Part shown: positions 1 to 5,887 of the stretch, piece by piece
How the letters are laid out: every line of letters starts with the position of its first letter
How positions within the stretch are numbered: position 1 is the first letter of the stretch
Assembly: GCA_021772705.1 (NCBI GenBank)
Contig: JAJFLN010000289.1
Location: forward strand, 1 to 7,710
Origin: Candidatus Cloacimonadota bacterium
Lineage (GTDB): Bacteria > Muiribacteriota > UBA6191 > JACPRK01
DNA: 7,710 bases
Direction of reading: 5' to 3'
The notes under the pieces: generated by a model
The model's input: the letters and a program-made list of their open reading frames with translations, nothing else
What the model was told of the DNA's origin: nothing
The model's database searches: none
Made by a program: the position numbers and the translations under genes

Positions 1-302
1 TGGCCGAGGAAGCCCGGGATCTGACTCCCTTCAGAATCGGCCAGCCCAAGCCGGGTCTCGTCGTGGAGAGGGCGCCTGATTACCTGGCCTGCCGGTCAGG
101 CAGCGAGGCACCCGAAGTCGACGGCCAGATTCTTGTCAGCCCCCGGGAAGGAGTCGAACCAGGGGATCGAGTCCAGCTCAGAGTCCTGGAGGTGGAAGGC
201 TACGATTTCCAGGGGGAGATCCTGGCAGGCGAGCGCCTCTCCTCCGGTTTCTCAGCCCCGGTTGTTTCTGGCCCCGGCGTCGAGGAAGGTGCCGGCAGGT
301 GA
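1..302 (+). CDS. rimO: Ribosomal protein uS12 methylthiotransferase RimO, C-terminal part (partial, 5' end outside window)
   Basis: The reading frame is open from base 3 to the TGA at 300-302 and gives the last 99 residues. The stretch GSEAPEVDGQILV followed by VEPGDRVQLRVLEVEGYDFQGEI matches the TRAM domain that closes RimO, where the family pattern is GRS.ADAPEIDG...V.PGD.V.V.V....YDL.G. By family knowledge, RimO is a radical-SAM Fe-S enzyme that adds a methylthio group to an aspartate of ribosomal protein S12, and the TRAM domain helps bind the substrate. The radical-SAM core and its cysteines lie upstream of the window and cannot be checked. About 15 residues after the TRAM domain (rich in Ser, Gly, Val) look like a non-conserved tail. 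The stop overlaps the pgsA start (GTGA), which suggests translational coupling. MiaB, a relative, also ends in TRAM, but the APEVDG signature favours RimO. Confidence 0.85.
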   Translation, partial: AEEARDLTPFRIGQPKPGLVVERAPDYLACRSGSEAPEVDGQILVSPREGVEPGDRVQLRVLEVEGYDFQGEILAGERLSSGFSAPVVSGPGVEEGAGR

Positions 303-937
303 TCGAAGCCGTCAAGCGTGGCAAGGGACCGGGTATCCAGTTGAACCTGGCCAACTGTCTGACCCTGTTCCGGATGGCCAGCGCCCCGGTGCTGGTCGTG
401 CTCTTGCTGGTGGACAGCGGACCTCCCGGCCTGATCGGTGACTATGGGAAGGTCGTCGCCATCTTTCTGGCCTTCGTGGCGGGCTTGACCGACATCTGGG
501 ATGGCCGGATCGCCCGAGCCCAGAAGACCGTGTCCACCTTCGGGAAGTTCTGTGATCCCGTGGCTGACAAGCTGCTCGTGACGGCCCTGTTCGTCTGCTT
601 CGTCGATCTGGGACGGATGCCGGCATGGATCTGCATCCTGATCTTGTTCAGAGAGTTCGCCGTCCTGGGTCTGAGGTTGTTGCTGGCCGGCACCGGCTTC
701 GTCATGACCCCCACCCGGTGGGCGAAGTACAAGGCCATCTTCCAGATCAGTGCTGCCATCGCGATCATGATTCCCCTCGACTTGCAGGTCCTCATCTTCA
801 GCGGAGATCTGGCCGTACCGACCGTATCCATGCTGTATTACGCTCAGATCGCCGTGTACACGACCTACGTGGCGCTGGTTTTCACGCTGGTCACAGGACT
901 GGAGTACTTCGTCCTGTACTGGCATCACCTGGAGTAG
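299..937 (+). CDS. pgsA: CDP-diacylglycerol--glycerol-3-phosphate 3-phosphatidyltransferase
   Basis: This 212-residue membrane enzyme carries the complete CDP-alcohol phosphotransferase signature D-x2-DG-x2-AR-x8-G-x3-D-x3-D at residues 65-90 (D65, D68, G69, A72, R73, G82, D86, D90). The early motif LNLANCLTLFR (15-25) and REFAVLGLR (118-126) are also typical of PgsA. Hydrophobic stretches near 27-38, 50-63, 92-103, 109-131, 145-168 and 178-205 fit a multi-pass inner-membrane protein. By family knowledge it condenses CDP-diacylglycerol with glycerol-3-phosphate to give phosphatidylglycerol phosphate and CMP. The GTG start at 299 overlaps the rimO stop by 4 nt, has a GAGGAAGG ribosome-binding site about 10 nt upstream, and leaves a 14-residue leader before the first conserved motif. 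The next gene, pgpA, dephosphorylates its product. Other CDP-alcohol transferases (phosphatidylserine or cardiolipin synthases) are less likely given these motifs and neighbours. Confidence 0.93.
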   Translation: MIEAVKRGKGPGIQLNLANCLTLFRMASAPVLVVLLLVDSGPPGLIGDYGKVVAIFLAFVAGLTDIWDGRIARAQKTVSTFGKFCDPVADKLLVTALFVCFVDLGRMPAWICILILFREFAVLGLRLLLAGTGFVMTPTRWAKYKAIFQISAAIAIMIPLDLQVLIFSGDLAVPTVSMLYYAQIAVYTTYVALVFTLVTGLEYFVLYWHHLE

Positions 938-943
938 TCATCC

Positions 944-1543
944 ATGCCTGATCCCTTTGGCAGTTCGTACCGCAACCCCAAGAAGGGGGATGGGGGCTCC
1001 AAGAAGGTCGCGGAACTTCATCCCTTCGGTGCCTTCTGGGTCCGGCTGATCTCCTCGGGCTGCTGGACGGGCTACATCCCCGGCGCACCGGGAACGGCCG
1101 GAACCCTGTTCGGGGTGTTCCTCTGGCAGTATTTCAATCGCATCGACATCGATCCCCTGGGCAAGTTCGTGTTCCTCACAGCCCTGTCGTTGATCGGTGT
1201 CTGGATCTGCACCCTGGCCGAGGCGGTCTACAACCAAGGCGACTGCAACATCATTGTCTACGACGAGATCATCGGATTCCTGATTGCCGCGTCCTATCTG
1301 CGGCCCGGCACCTACGAGAACGAATTCCGTCTCGTGGCGATCACCTTCGTCATCTTCAGGTTCCTCGACATCGTGAAACCCGTGCCCTTGAGACAGCTGG
1401 AGAACCTTCCGAAGGGGTGGGGTGTGATGATGGACGACATCGGAGCCGGGCTGATTACCCTCTTCATCATGGGCCTGCCTCCACTTCATGCTTTCTGGGT
1501 CAAGACCCTGGATCTGACGCTGAAAGTCGGAGGAGGCAACTAG
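944..1543 (+). CDS. pgpA: Phosphatidylglycerophosphatase A
   Basis: The 199-residue protein has the PgpA family motifs in order: GYIPGAPGTAGTL (43-55, family G..PGT.G), IVYDEIIG (104-111), FVIFRFLDIVKPVP (135-148) and GWGVMMDDIGAG (158-169). The acidic residues D107, E108, D164 and D165 are the expected metal/active-site positions. Hydrophobic segments around 51-63, 75-93, 108-117 and 166-187 make it an inner-membrane protein. It removes the phosphate from phosphatidylglycerol phosphate, giving phosphatidylglycerol, directly downstream of the pgsA reaction. The N-terminal 25 residues are polar and lysine-rich and precede the conserved part. The ATG lies 6 nt after the pgsA stop, with GGAG inside the end of pgsA serving as ribosome-binding site. 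Length is slightly above the usual 160-180 residues because of the polar leader. Confidence 0.92.
   Translation: MPDPFGSSYRNPKKGDGGSKKVAELHPFGAFWVRLISSGCWTGYIPGAPGTAGTLFGVFLWQYFNRIDIDPLGKFVFLTALSLIGVWICTLAEAVYNQGDCNIIVYDEIIGFLIAASYLRPGTYENEFRLVAITFVIFRFLDIVKPVPLRQLENLPKGWGVMMDDIGAGLITLFIMGLPPLHAFWVKTLDLTLKVGGGN
1531..1536 (+). promoter_or_regulatory. Ribosome-binding site AGGAGG for the receiver/DHp-like gene
   Basis: A perfect AGGAGG, extended to GGAGGAGG from 1529, lies inside the last codons of pgpA, 12 nt before the ATG at 1549. It is the strongest Shine-Dalgarno match in this part of the window and fixes the start at 1549. The same frame is open further upstream from 1417, but that extension overlaps pgpA and does not resemble any receiver N-terminus. 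The spacing is a little longer than optimal. Confidence 0.6.
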
Positions 1544-1548
1544 TCAGG

Positions 1549-2148
1549 ATGGCTGACGACGTCAAGGTTCTGGTCGTTGATGACAACCGGGTGATCTTGA
1601 GGATCTTGAAGGATGGCCTGGAGAAGGAAGGCTTCCGGGTCGAGACGGCTTCCAGTGGAGTCGAAGCACTGGAGAAGGTCCTCGAGGAGCGGCCGAGCGT
1701 CATTCTGCTCGATATCGTCATGCCCGGCGTCACGGGCTACGAGGTGTGCCGGGTCCTGCGAAACGACCCGTCTACTCTCAGCATCCCGATCATCATGGTG
1801 ACCGGCAGCGTTCCCGACACGGTCCGGCGCGAGGGCTATGAAGCCGGCGCCAACGACATCTGGGCCAAACCTGTGAACGTGAAGCAGATCGGCGAATCGA
1901 TCCGAAGCTATCTCGAGGCCGGCGTCGAGTATCAGCCCATCACCGAGAGCCGGGAGATCGAGATCCTCAGGGAGAACATAGCTCTTCTGGCCAGAGAGTT
2001 GAGGTCCCCCGTAACCTCCACTCGCAACGTGGCCGAGATGCTCTCGGAAGCCACCAAGATCGAAGCCAAACAGGTCGCGGAGGTGCTGCAACAGCAGGTC
2101 GACAACCTGATGAGCATCGTCCACCGTCTCGAAAGACTGTCGGGCTGA
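1549..2148 (+). CDS. Response regulator: receiver domain fused to a DHp-like helical domain lacking the phospho-accepting histidine
   Basis: The protein is 199 residues. Residues 5-124 form a complete CheY-like receiver: acidic pair D11/D12, phospho-acceptor D55 (ILLDIVMPG), T85 (IMVTGS) and K107 (AKP). The usual aromatic switch residue three before this Lys is Ile (I104). After a short linker, residues about 138-199 form two predicted helices. The first contains LARELRSPVTSTRNVAEML (147-165), which aligns well with a kinase H-box such as EnvZ SHDLRTPLT, except that the phosphorylated His is R149. The second helix (173-197, QVAEVLQQQVDNLMSIVHRLERL) resembles DHp helix 2. There is no N, G1 or G2 box, so no ATPase. 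The receiver should accept phosphate; the C-terminal module probably dimerises or contacts another kinase's DHp (inference). No DNA-binding or enzymatic output is visible. It follows pgpA by 5 nt and probably shares its transcript. The cognate kinase is unknown; the kinase at 2629 is one candidate. Confidence 0.88.
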   Translation: MADDVKVLVVDDNRVILRILKDGLEKEGFRVETASSGVEALEKVLEERPSVILLDIVMPGVTGYEVCRVLRNDPSTLSIPIIMVTGSVPDTVRREGYEAGANDIWAKPVNVKQIGESIRSYLEAGVEYQPITESREIEILRENIALLARELRSPVTSTRNVAEMLSEATKIEAKQVAEVLQQQVDNLMSIVHRLERLSG

Positions 2149-2153
2149 GACCT

Positions 2154-2498
2154 CTACACGACGAGCTTGAGTTTCTCCCTGGCGCGGGATCGGAACTTAC
2201 CGTCCGAATCCAGCTCCATGACCCGGTTCCATTCCGCCGTGGCCGTCTCGTTGTCTTCCAACTTGTAGTGACAGTTGCCAAGGAAGTAATGAAAGCTCGG
2301 CGAGTCCGGGTCAATCTCGATGCATCGGTGATAGAGCTCCACGGCACGATCGTAGCGCCCGCTGGAGTACATCGCGAAGGCCAGCCAGTCCAGGACGTCC
2401 AGGTCCTTCGGGTTGTCCTCGAGGACGCTCTCAAGCCTCGAGATGTCCTCGTCAGTTACCTTCTGAAAGTACTGGGTGAACTCTTTCTGATCGACCAT
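2154..2498 (-). CDS. Small tetratricopeptide-repeat protein
   Basis: The 114-residue, acidic, soluble protein has no signal peptide or membrane segment. Two TPR units are readable. The first spans about 33-66 (DLDVLDWLAFAMYSSGRYDRA, then the helix ending IEIDPDSP); the second spans about 67-100 (SFHYFLGNCHYKLEDNETA, then EWNRVMELDSD). A possible half repeat lies at 15-30 and a basic tail KFRSRAREKLKLVV closes the protein. TPR proteins are protein-interaction scaffolds; no partner can be read from the sequence. The chosen ATG (complement of 2496-2498) has GGGAG about 10 nt upstream, and the protein is repeat-like from there on. The frame stays open to 2711 but that extension runs into the opposite kinase gene. 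It is the only - strand gene here, ending 5 nt from the response-regulator stop and divergent from the kinase, so it is likely transcribed on its own from the 2499-2628 spacer. Confidence 0.8.
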   Translation of the reverse strand: MVDQKEFTQYFQKVTDEDISRLESVLEDNPKDLDVLDWLAFAMYSSGRYDRAVELYHRCIEIDPDSPSFHYFLGNCHYKLEDNETATAEWNRVMELDSDGKFRSRAREKLKLVV

Positions 2499-2544
2499 CT
2501 GAACGGCTCCCGGGAATCCACAGCCCGTCCCCGTGATAAATTGT

Positions 2545-2558
2545 CCTGGACCTCCAGG
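2545..2558. promoter_or_regulatory. Perfect inverted repeat in divergent spacer, possible operator
   Basis: CCTGGA-CC-TCCAGG is a perfect 6-bp inverted repeat with a 2-bp centre. It lies in the 130-nt spacer (2499-2628) between the divergently transcribed TPR gene and the histidine-kinase gene. Such a compact dyad between divergent genes could bind a dimeric regulator. No confident -35/-10 pair was found on either strand in this spacer, and a 6-bp dyad can occur by chance at this GC content, so the regulatory role is only a suggestion. Confidence 0.3.
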
Positions 2559-2628
2559 CGAGTTTTCCCAGCATAACATCTGGTCCCGACACGGGGAAGC
2601 GGAGCCAGCCGGGGGAACCACACTCATC

Positions 2629-3744
2629 ATGCCCAGGAAGATCCAGTTTCCGAGCTTCGGTCGACAGGTCCTGGAGAGCCTCCCCAGCGGCATTCTGGTC
2701 ATCGACGTCACCTCCCGGGTCCTTTATATCAACCGGGAAGGGGCCCGGGTTGTGGAGGAGAAACCGGCCCAGTTCGTCGGAACCATGCTGGTTTCCCTGC
2801 CTCGGTTTCGGCCCCTGATCACCTCCATCAACCACTACAGGAGACGAACTCCGGCTTTGACGGCCAGCCGGCAGCAGTTCGAGGGCGCCTTCGTCAGGAC
2901 CGACGGCAGGGTCGTACCTCTGGGCTTCTCCATCTCCAATCTGGTCAACAGCCGTCGCAGGGTCCTCGGATACGTCCTGATCTTCCGGGACCTATCGGAC
3001 GTTCAGCGGCTGCGGGAAAGGGCCCGCCACACGGACATGCTGGCTGCCCTGGGCAGCATGGCCGCCGGTGTGGCTCACGAAATCCGGAATCCTCTCCATA
3101 CGATCCGGGCTGCCCTGGATGTGCTGGAGATGAAGCTGGCCAGAAAGGAAGATCCCCAGGAATACCTGGACATCGTCCGGGGCGAGATAGAGCGAGCCGA
3201 CAGGACCGTCCAGGAGATCCTGAGCTATTCGAAGAACAATGAGTCCCACTTCCAGCAGACCGGGCTCGCGGATCTGCTCAAACGAGCCCTCTCTCTCGTC
3301 AGTGTTCCCGAGACCGTTCAGGTGGTACAGGATCTGAACGAGTCCGTGCCCAGTCTCTACCTGGATGAAGAGAGAATACTGAGAGTCCTCATCAATCTTC
3401 TCGAGAACGCCGTCGATGCCCTGGACGGGAAGGGGACCCTGAGCCTGAGACTCCGTCTCGAGGATCGGGACATCCTGACATCGGGCAGCGGACCCGTTTC
3501 GGGATGCGCCCTGATCGAGGTGGCCGATGACGGGCCGGGCATCGCCCTCGCCGACCTTCCCCACGTCTTCGAACCCTTCTTCACCCGGAAGAGTAGCAGG
3601 GGTGGCACGGGGCTGGGACTCGCCATCTGTCAGCGCATCGTCGAGGAACATGCTGGCCAGATCGATGTCACATCCCGGCTGGGCAAGGGGGCTACTTTCA
3701 CCATTCGCCTGCCCCTCAAGCGCGGTGTCTTCCCTCCCGCCTAG
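2629..3744 (+). CDS. PAS-domain sensor histidine kinase, NtrB type, cytoplasmic
   Basis: The 371-residue kinase has a PAS-like sensor at about 12-125 (VLESLPSGILVIDVTSRVLY ... GYVLIFRDLSD), then a DHp domain with H-box GVAHEIRNPL (phospho-acceptor H150). The ATPase part has N-box INLLENAVDAL (N260), G1 box VADDGPGI (298-305), F-box FEPFFTRK (314-321) and G2 box GGTGLGL (325-331). All catalytic motifs are intact. There is no signal peptide or membrane segment, so it should sense an intracellular cue. By family knowledge it autophosphorylates on His and passes phosphate to a response regulator; the NtrB-like layout points to the NtrC-type protein at 5888 as partner. ATG 2629 was chosen because the PAS region follows directly and GGGGGA lies about 12 nt upstream. 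The frame is open from a GTG at 2533, but those 32 extra residues look non-coding and cross the divergent spacer. What the PAS domain binds is not readable. Confidence 0.92.
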   Translation: MPRKIQFPSFGRQVLESLPSGILVIDVTSRVLYINREGARVVEEKPAQFVGTMLVSLPRFRPLITSINHYRRRTPALTASRQQFEGAFVRTDGRVVPLGFSISNLVNSRRRVLGYVLIFRDLSDVQRLRERARHTDMLAALGSMAAGVAHEIRNPLHTIRAALDVLEMKLARKEDPQEYLDIVRGEIERADRTVQEILSYSKNNESHFQQTGLADLLKRALSLVSVPETVQVVQDLNESVPSLYLDEERILRVLINLLENAVDALDGKGTLSLRLRLEDRDILTSGSGPVSGCALIEVADDGPGIALADLPHVFEPFFTRKSSRGGTGLGLAICQRIVEEHAGQIDVTSRLGKGATFTIRLPLKRGVFPPA

Positions 3745-3746
3745 CC

Positions 3747-3778
3747 TTGACGCTCCTTCGGACCGGTCGTGATATGAT
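3747..3778 (+). promoter_or_regulatory. Candidate sigma-70-like promoter upstream of the DUF4159 gene
   Basis: TTGACG (3747-3752, five of six matches to the -35 consensus) starts three bases after the kinase stop codon. It is followed by TATGAT (3773-3778, five of six matches to the -10 consensus) after a 20-nt spacer, which is longer than ideal. An overlapping GATATG at 18-nt spacing is a weaker alternative -10. Transcription would begin near 3785, about 40 nt before the ATG at 3825, excluding the upstream in-frame ATG and TTG codons. It would give the DUF4159, mutase and NtrC-type genes a promoter separate from that of the kinase. Confidence 0.42.
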
Positions 3779-3824
3779 GGCGGCGACTGGGGCGAATTGT
3801 CTCGCTTCCACGTCTGGCAATCGA

Positions 3825-4508
3825 ATGATTCGCGATCTGAGACATCTCTGGATACCGACCCTGCTTCTTCTCCTTGGGCTGGCGTCCGGTCAAACCGAGG
3901 CCGAGCTATCCCTGGACAGTCGCTTCGGCCTGGCCCGGCTTCACTACTCCGGTGGTGGGGACTGGTACGCCAACCCGACCAGTCTGTCCAACTTGCTACG
4001 AGAGACCGGCACCCGCTCCAGCCTGAAGACCGCCAGGAAGGAAACGGTGGTGACCCTCAAGACCAACGACATCTTCGCCTACCCCTTGGTGTACGCCACG
4101 GGTCACGGCAACATCGCCTTCTCTCCGGAGGAGGCTGAGAGACTTCGTCGCTACCTGACTCACGGCGGCTTCCTCTGGGTCGACGACAACTACGGGATGG
4201 ACAAGCATCTCAGACCGGCTCTGAAGAAGCTCTTTCCCGACAAGGAGCTGGTGGAGTTGCCTCCGGACCACGAGATCTATAGCAGCTTCTACAAGTTTCC
4301 CCAGGGGTTGCCCAAGGTGCACGAGCACCACGGTGGCCCGGCTCGAGGGTTCGGCCTGTTTCACGAGGGACGACTCATCCTCTACTACACCTACAACACC
4401 GACATTGGAGACGGCCTGGAGGATTCCGACGTCCATCGGGATCCTCCTGAGAAGCGTGAAGCAGCCATGAAGATGGCTATCAACGTGCTCATCTATGTCC
4501 TGACGAAT
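3825..4508 (+). CDS. Exported DUF4159-domain protein of unknown function
   Basis: From the ATG at 3825 the protein is 228 residues, with the TGA stop at 4509-4511. Residues 1-26 look like a Sec signal peptide: basic start (R3, R6), hydrophobic core WIPTLLLLLGLA, and a likely cleavage near SGQ or TEA. The rest matches DUF4159: FGLARLHYSGGGDWYANP (34-51), SLSNLLRE, YPLVYATGHGNIAFS (86-100), LRRYLTHGGFLWVDD (107-121), LFPDKELVELPPDHEIYSSFY (136-156) and AAMKMAINVLIYVLT (213-227). As I recall, the family has a class I glutamine-amidotransferase-like fold, but no catalytic Cys-His pair is visible, so enzymatic activity is not claimed. A histidine-rich HEHHGG (166-171) is noticeable. It should act in the periplasm or outer envelope. 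The frame is open upstream to 3747 through a 26-residue leader that overlaps the candidate promoter, so the shorter start is preferred, although no clear Shine-Dalgarno precedes it. The mutase gene follows after 31 nt. Confidence 0.85.
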
Positions 4509-4542
4509 TGATTCAAATCCGGCGCAACAGGAGAACTCGCAC

Positions 4543-5883
4543 ATGACGATCTTCAAGGCATACGACATTCGAGGGACCGTTCCTGAGCAGATCACCCCGG
4601 AGCTGGCTCGAAACATCGGTCGTGGTTTCGTGGCAATCACCGGTGCCCGCACTGTCGCCGTGGGCCGGGATATGCGGGTGTCGTCCCCGGAGTTGAGCCA
4701 GGCGCTCATCGCGGGACTGAACGAATCCGGCGCCGAGGTCCTGGACGTGGGGATGGTCAGCACGCCCATGCTGAATTTCGCCGTGGCACAGTTCGGGAAA
4801 CAGGGTGGCATCCAGGTGACGGCAAGCCACAACCCGGGTGCCTACAATGGTTTCAAGCTCTGCGGCGAAGCCGGCAAGCCGATCTCCTACGACACGGGGA
4901 TTGGTCAGATTGAAACCTGGATTCGGGATCAGGCGCCCCGGTTTCAGCCTGAAGCGACATCAGCCGGTAGCTCCACTCAGGACATCTTCCCGGACTACGT
5001 CGCCTTCCTGGAGAGCCAGATCAAGCTCCCGAACAAGCAGCTGAAGCTGGTCGTCGACTGCGCCAACGGCGTGACGGGCCCCAGGGAATATCTGGTCCTG
5101 GAGAAGCACTTCAGCAACATCGAGGGCATGTTCCTCGAGCCCGACGGCAACTTCCCGAATCACGAGGCCAATCCGCTGATTCCGGAGAACATCAAGCCCC
5201 TGCAGGATCGTGTCCTGGCAACCCAGGCAGACCTGGGCATCGCCTTTGATGGCGACGGGGATCGAGTGGCCTTCGTCGATCGGAACGGTCTGGCCATCAG
5301 CGGTGACATGATCACGGCACTTCTGGCCAGGGTCGAACTCGAGAGGCATCCGGGAGCCATGGTCCTCTACGATCTTCGGTCCAGCCGGGCGGTCAAGGAA
5401 GAGATCGAGAAACACGGCGGCGTGGCACGGAAGTGTCGAGTGGGTCACTCCTTCATCAAGCAGATGATGCGAGAGAACGAGGCCGTCCTGGCCGGCGAGC
5501 TCTCGGGACACTTCTACTTCCGCTCCAACTCCTACCTGGATTCGGGCATACTGGCAGCTCTGATGGTGCTGGAACTCCTGGGCACGACCGGGCAGGGTCT
5601 CCATGAACTGGTCGCCCCTCTGGAACGATTCCATCGTTCAGGGGAACAGAACTTCGAGGTCGGCGATCAGGATGCCGTTCTGGCCCGGGTCGAAAAGGCC
5701 TTCGAGGGGCAGGGGGAGATCAGTCATCTGGACGGGCTGTCGGTGGACTTCGAGGACTGGTGGTTCAATCTCCGAAAGTCGAACACCGAGCCGCTGCTAC
5801 GGGTGAACCTCGAGGGCGTCACTCGGGAGTTGATGGAGGAGAAACTGGCCTCCCTCAAGGAACTCCTGTCAGAGGCCGGATAG
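4543..5883 (+). CDS. manB: Phosphomannomutase / phosphoglucomutase
   Basis: At 446 residues this is a full-length alpha-D-phosphohexomutase with all four domains. It has the entry motif KAYDIRG (5-11), the active-site phosphoserine loop TASHNP (93-98, Ser95), the Mg-binding loop DGDGDR (236-241), the sugar-binding loop GELSGH (319-324) and the phosphate-binding loop RKSNTEP (411-417). By family knowledge these enzymes interconvert hexose 6-phosphate and 1-phosphate. GE-x-SGH is the form seen in PMM/PGM enzymes such as AlgC, so mannose and/or glucose phosphates are more likely substrates than glucosamine (GlmM). The product would feed GDP-mannose or UDP-glucose synthesis for LPS, exopolysaccharide or glycogen, in the cytosol. 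The ATG has AGGAGA 8 nt upstream (4529-4534). The NtrC-type gene starts 4 nt after its stop, so co-transcription is near certain. The symbol manB is by family resemblance; algC or pgm would be equally defensible. Confidence 0.92.
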   Translation: MTIFKAYDIRGTVPEQITPELARNIGRGFVAITGARTVAVGRDMRVSSPELSQALIAGLNESGAEVLDVGMVSTPMLNFAVAQFGKQGGIQVTASHNPGAYNGFKLCGEAGKPISYDTGIGQIETWIRDQAPRFQPEATSAGSSTQDIFPDYVAFLESQIKLPNKQLKLVVDCANGVTGPREYLVLEKHFSNIEGMFLEPDGNFPNHEANPLIPENIKPLQDRVLATQADLGIAFDGDGDRVAFVDRNGLAISGDMITALLARVELERHPGAMVLYDLRSSRAVKEEIEKHGGVARKCRVGHSFIKQMMRENEAVLAGELSGHFYFRSNSYLDSGILAALMVLELLGTTGQGLHELVAPLERFHRSGEQNFEVGDQDAVLARVEKAFEGQGEISHLDGLSVDFEDWWFNLRKSNTEPLLRVNLEGVTRELMEEKLASLKELLSEAG

Positions 5884-5887
5884 AGGC

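Noticed and set aside
200..928. Long open frame (242 codons) on the - strand opposite pgsA
   Set aside because: It lies wholly antisense to a clear pgsA and encodes a Gln/Asp/His-rich sequence without any family motif; typical shadow of a GC-rich gene.
1417..1548. Upstream extension of the receiver gene
   Set aside because: The added residues overlap pgpA and do not resemble a receiver N-terminus; the AGGAGG at 1531 supports the ATG at 1549.
2533..2628. GTG start extending the histidine kinase by 32 residues
   Set aside because: The extra residues look non-coding, cover the divergent spacer and precede the PAS domain without homology; ATG 2629 fits better.
2499..2628. Sigma-54 (-24/-12) promoter upstream of the kinase or TPR gene
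   Set aside because: No GG and GC dinucleotides at the correct spacing in a TGGCA-N-TTGC context were found on either strand.
4960..5634. Open frame of 224 codons on the - strand opposite the mutase gene
   Set aside because: Antisense to conserved mutase motifs (DGDGDR, GELSGH), with no recognisable domain of its own.
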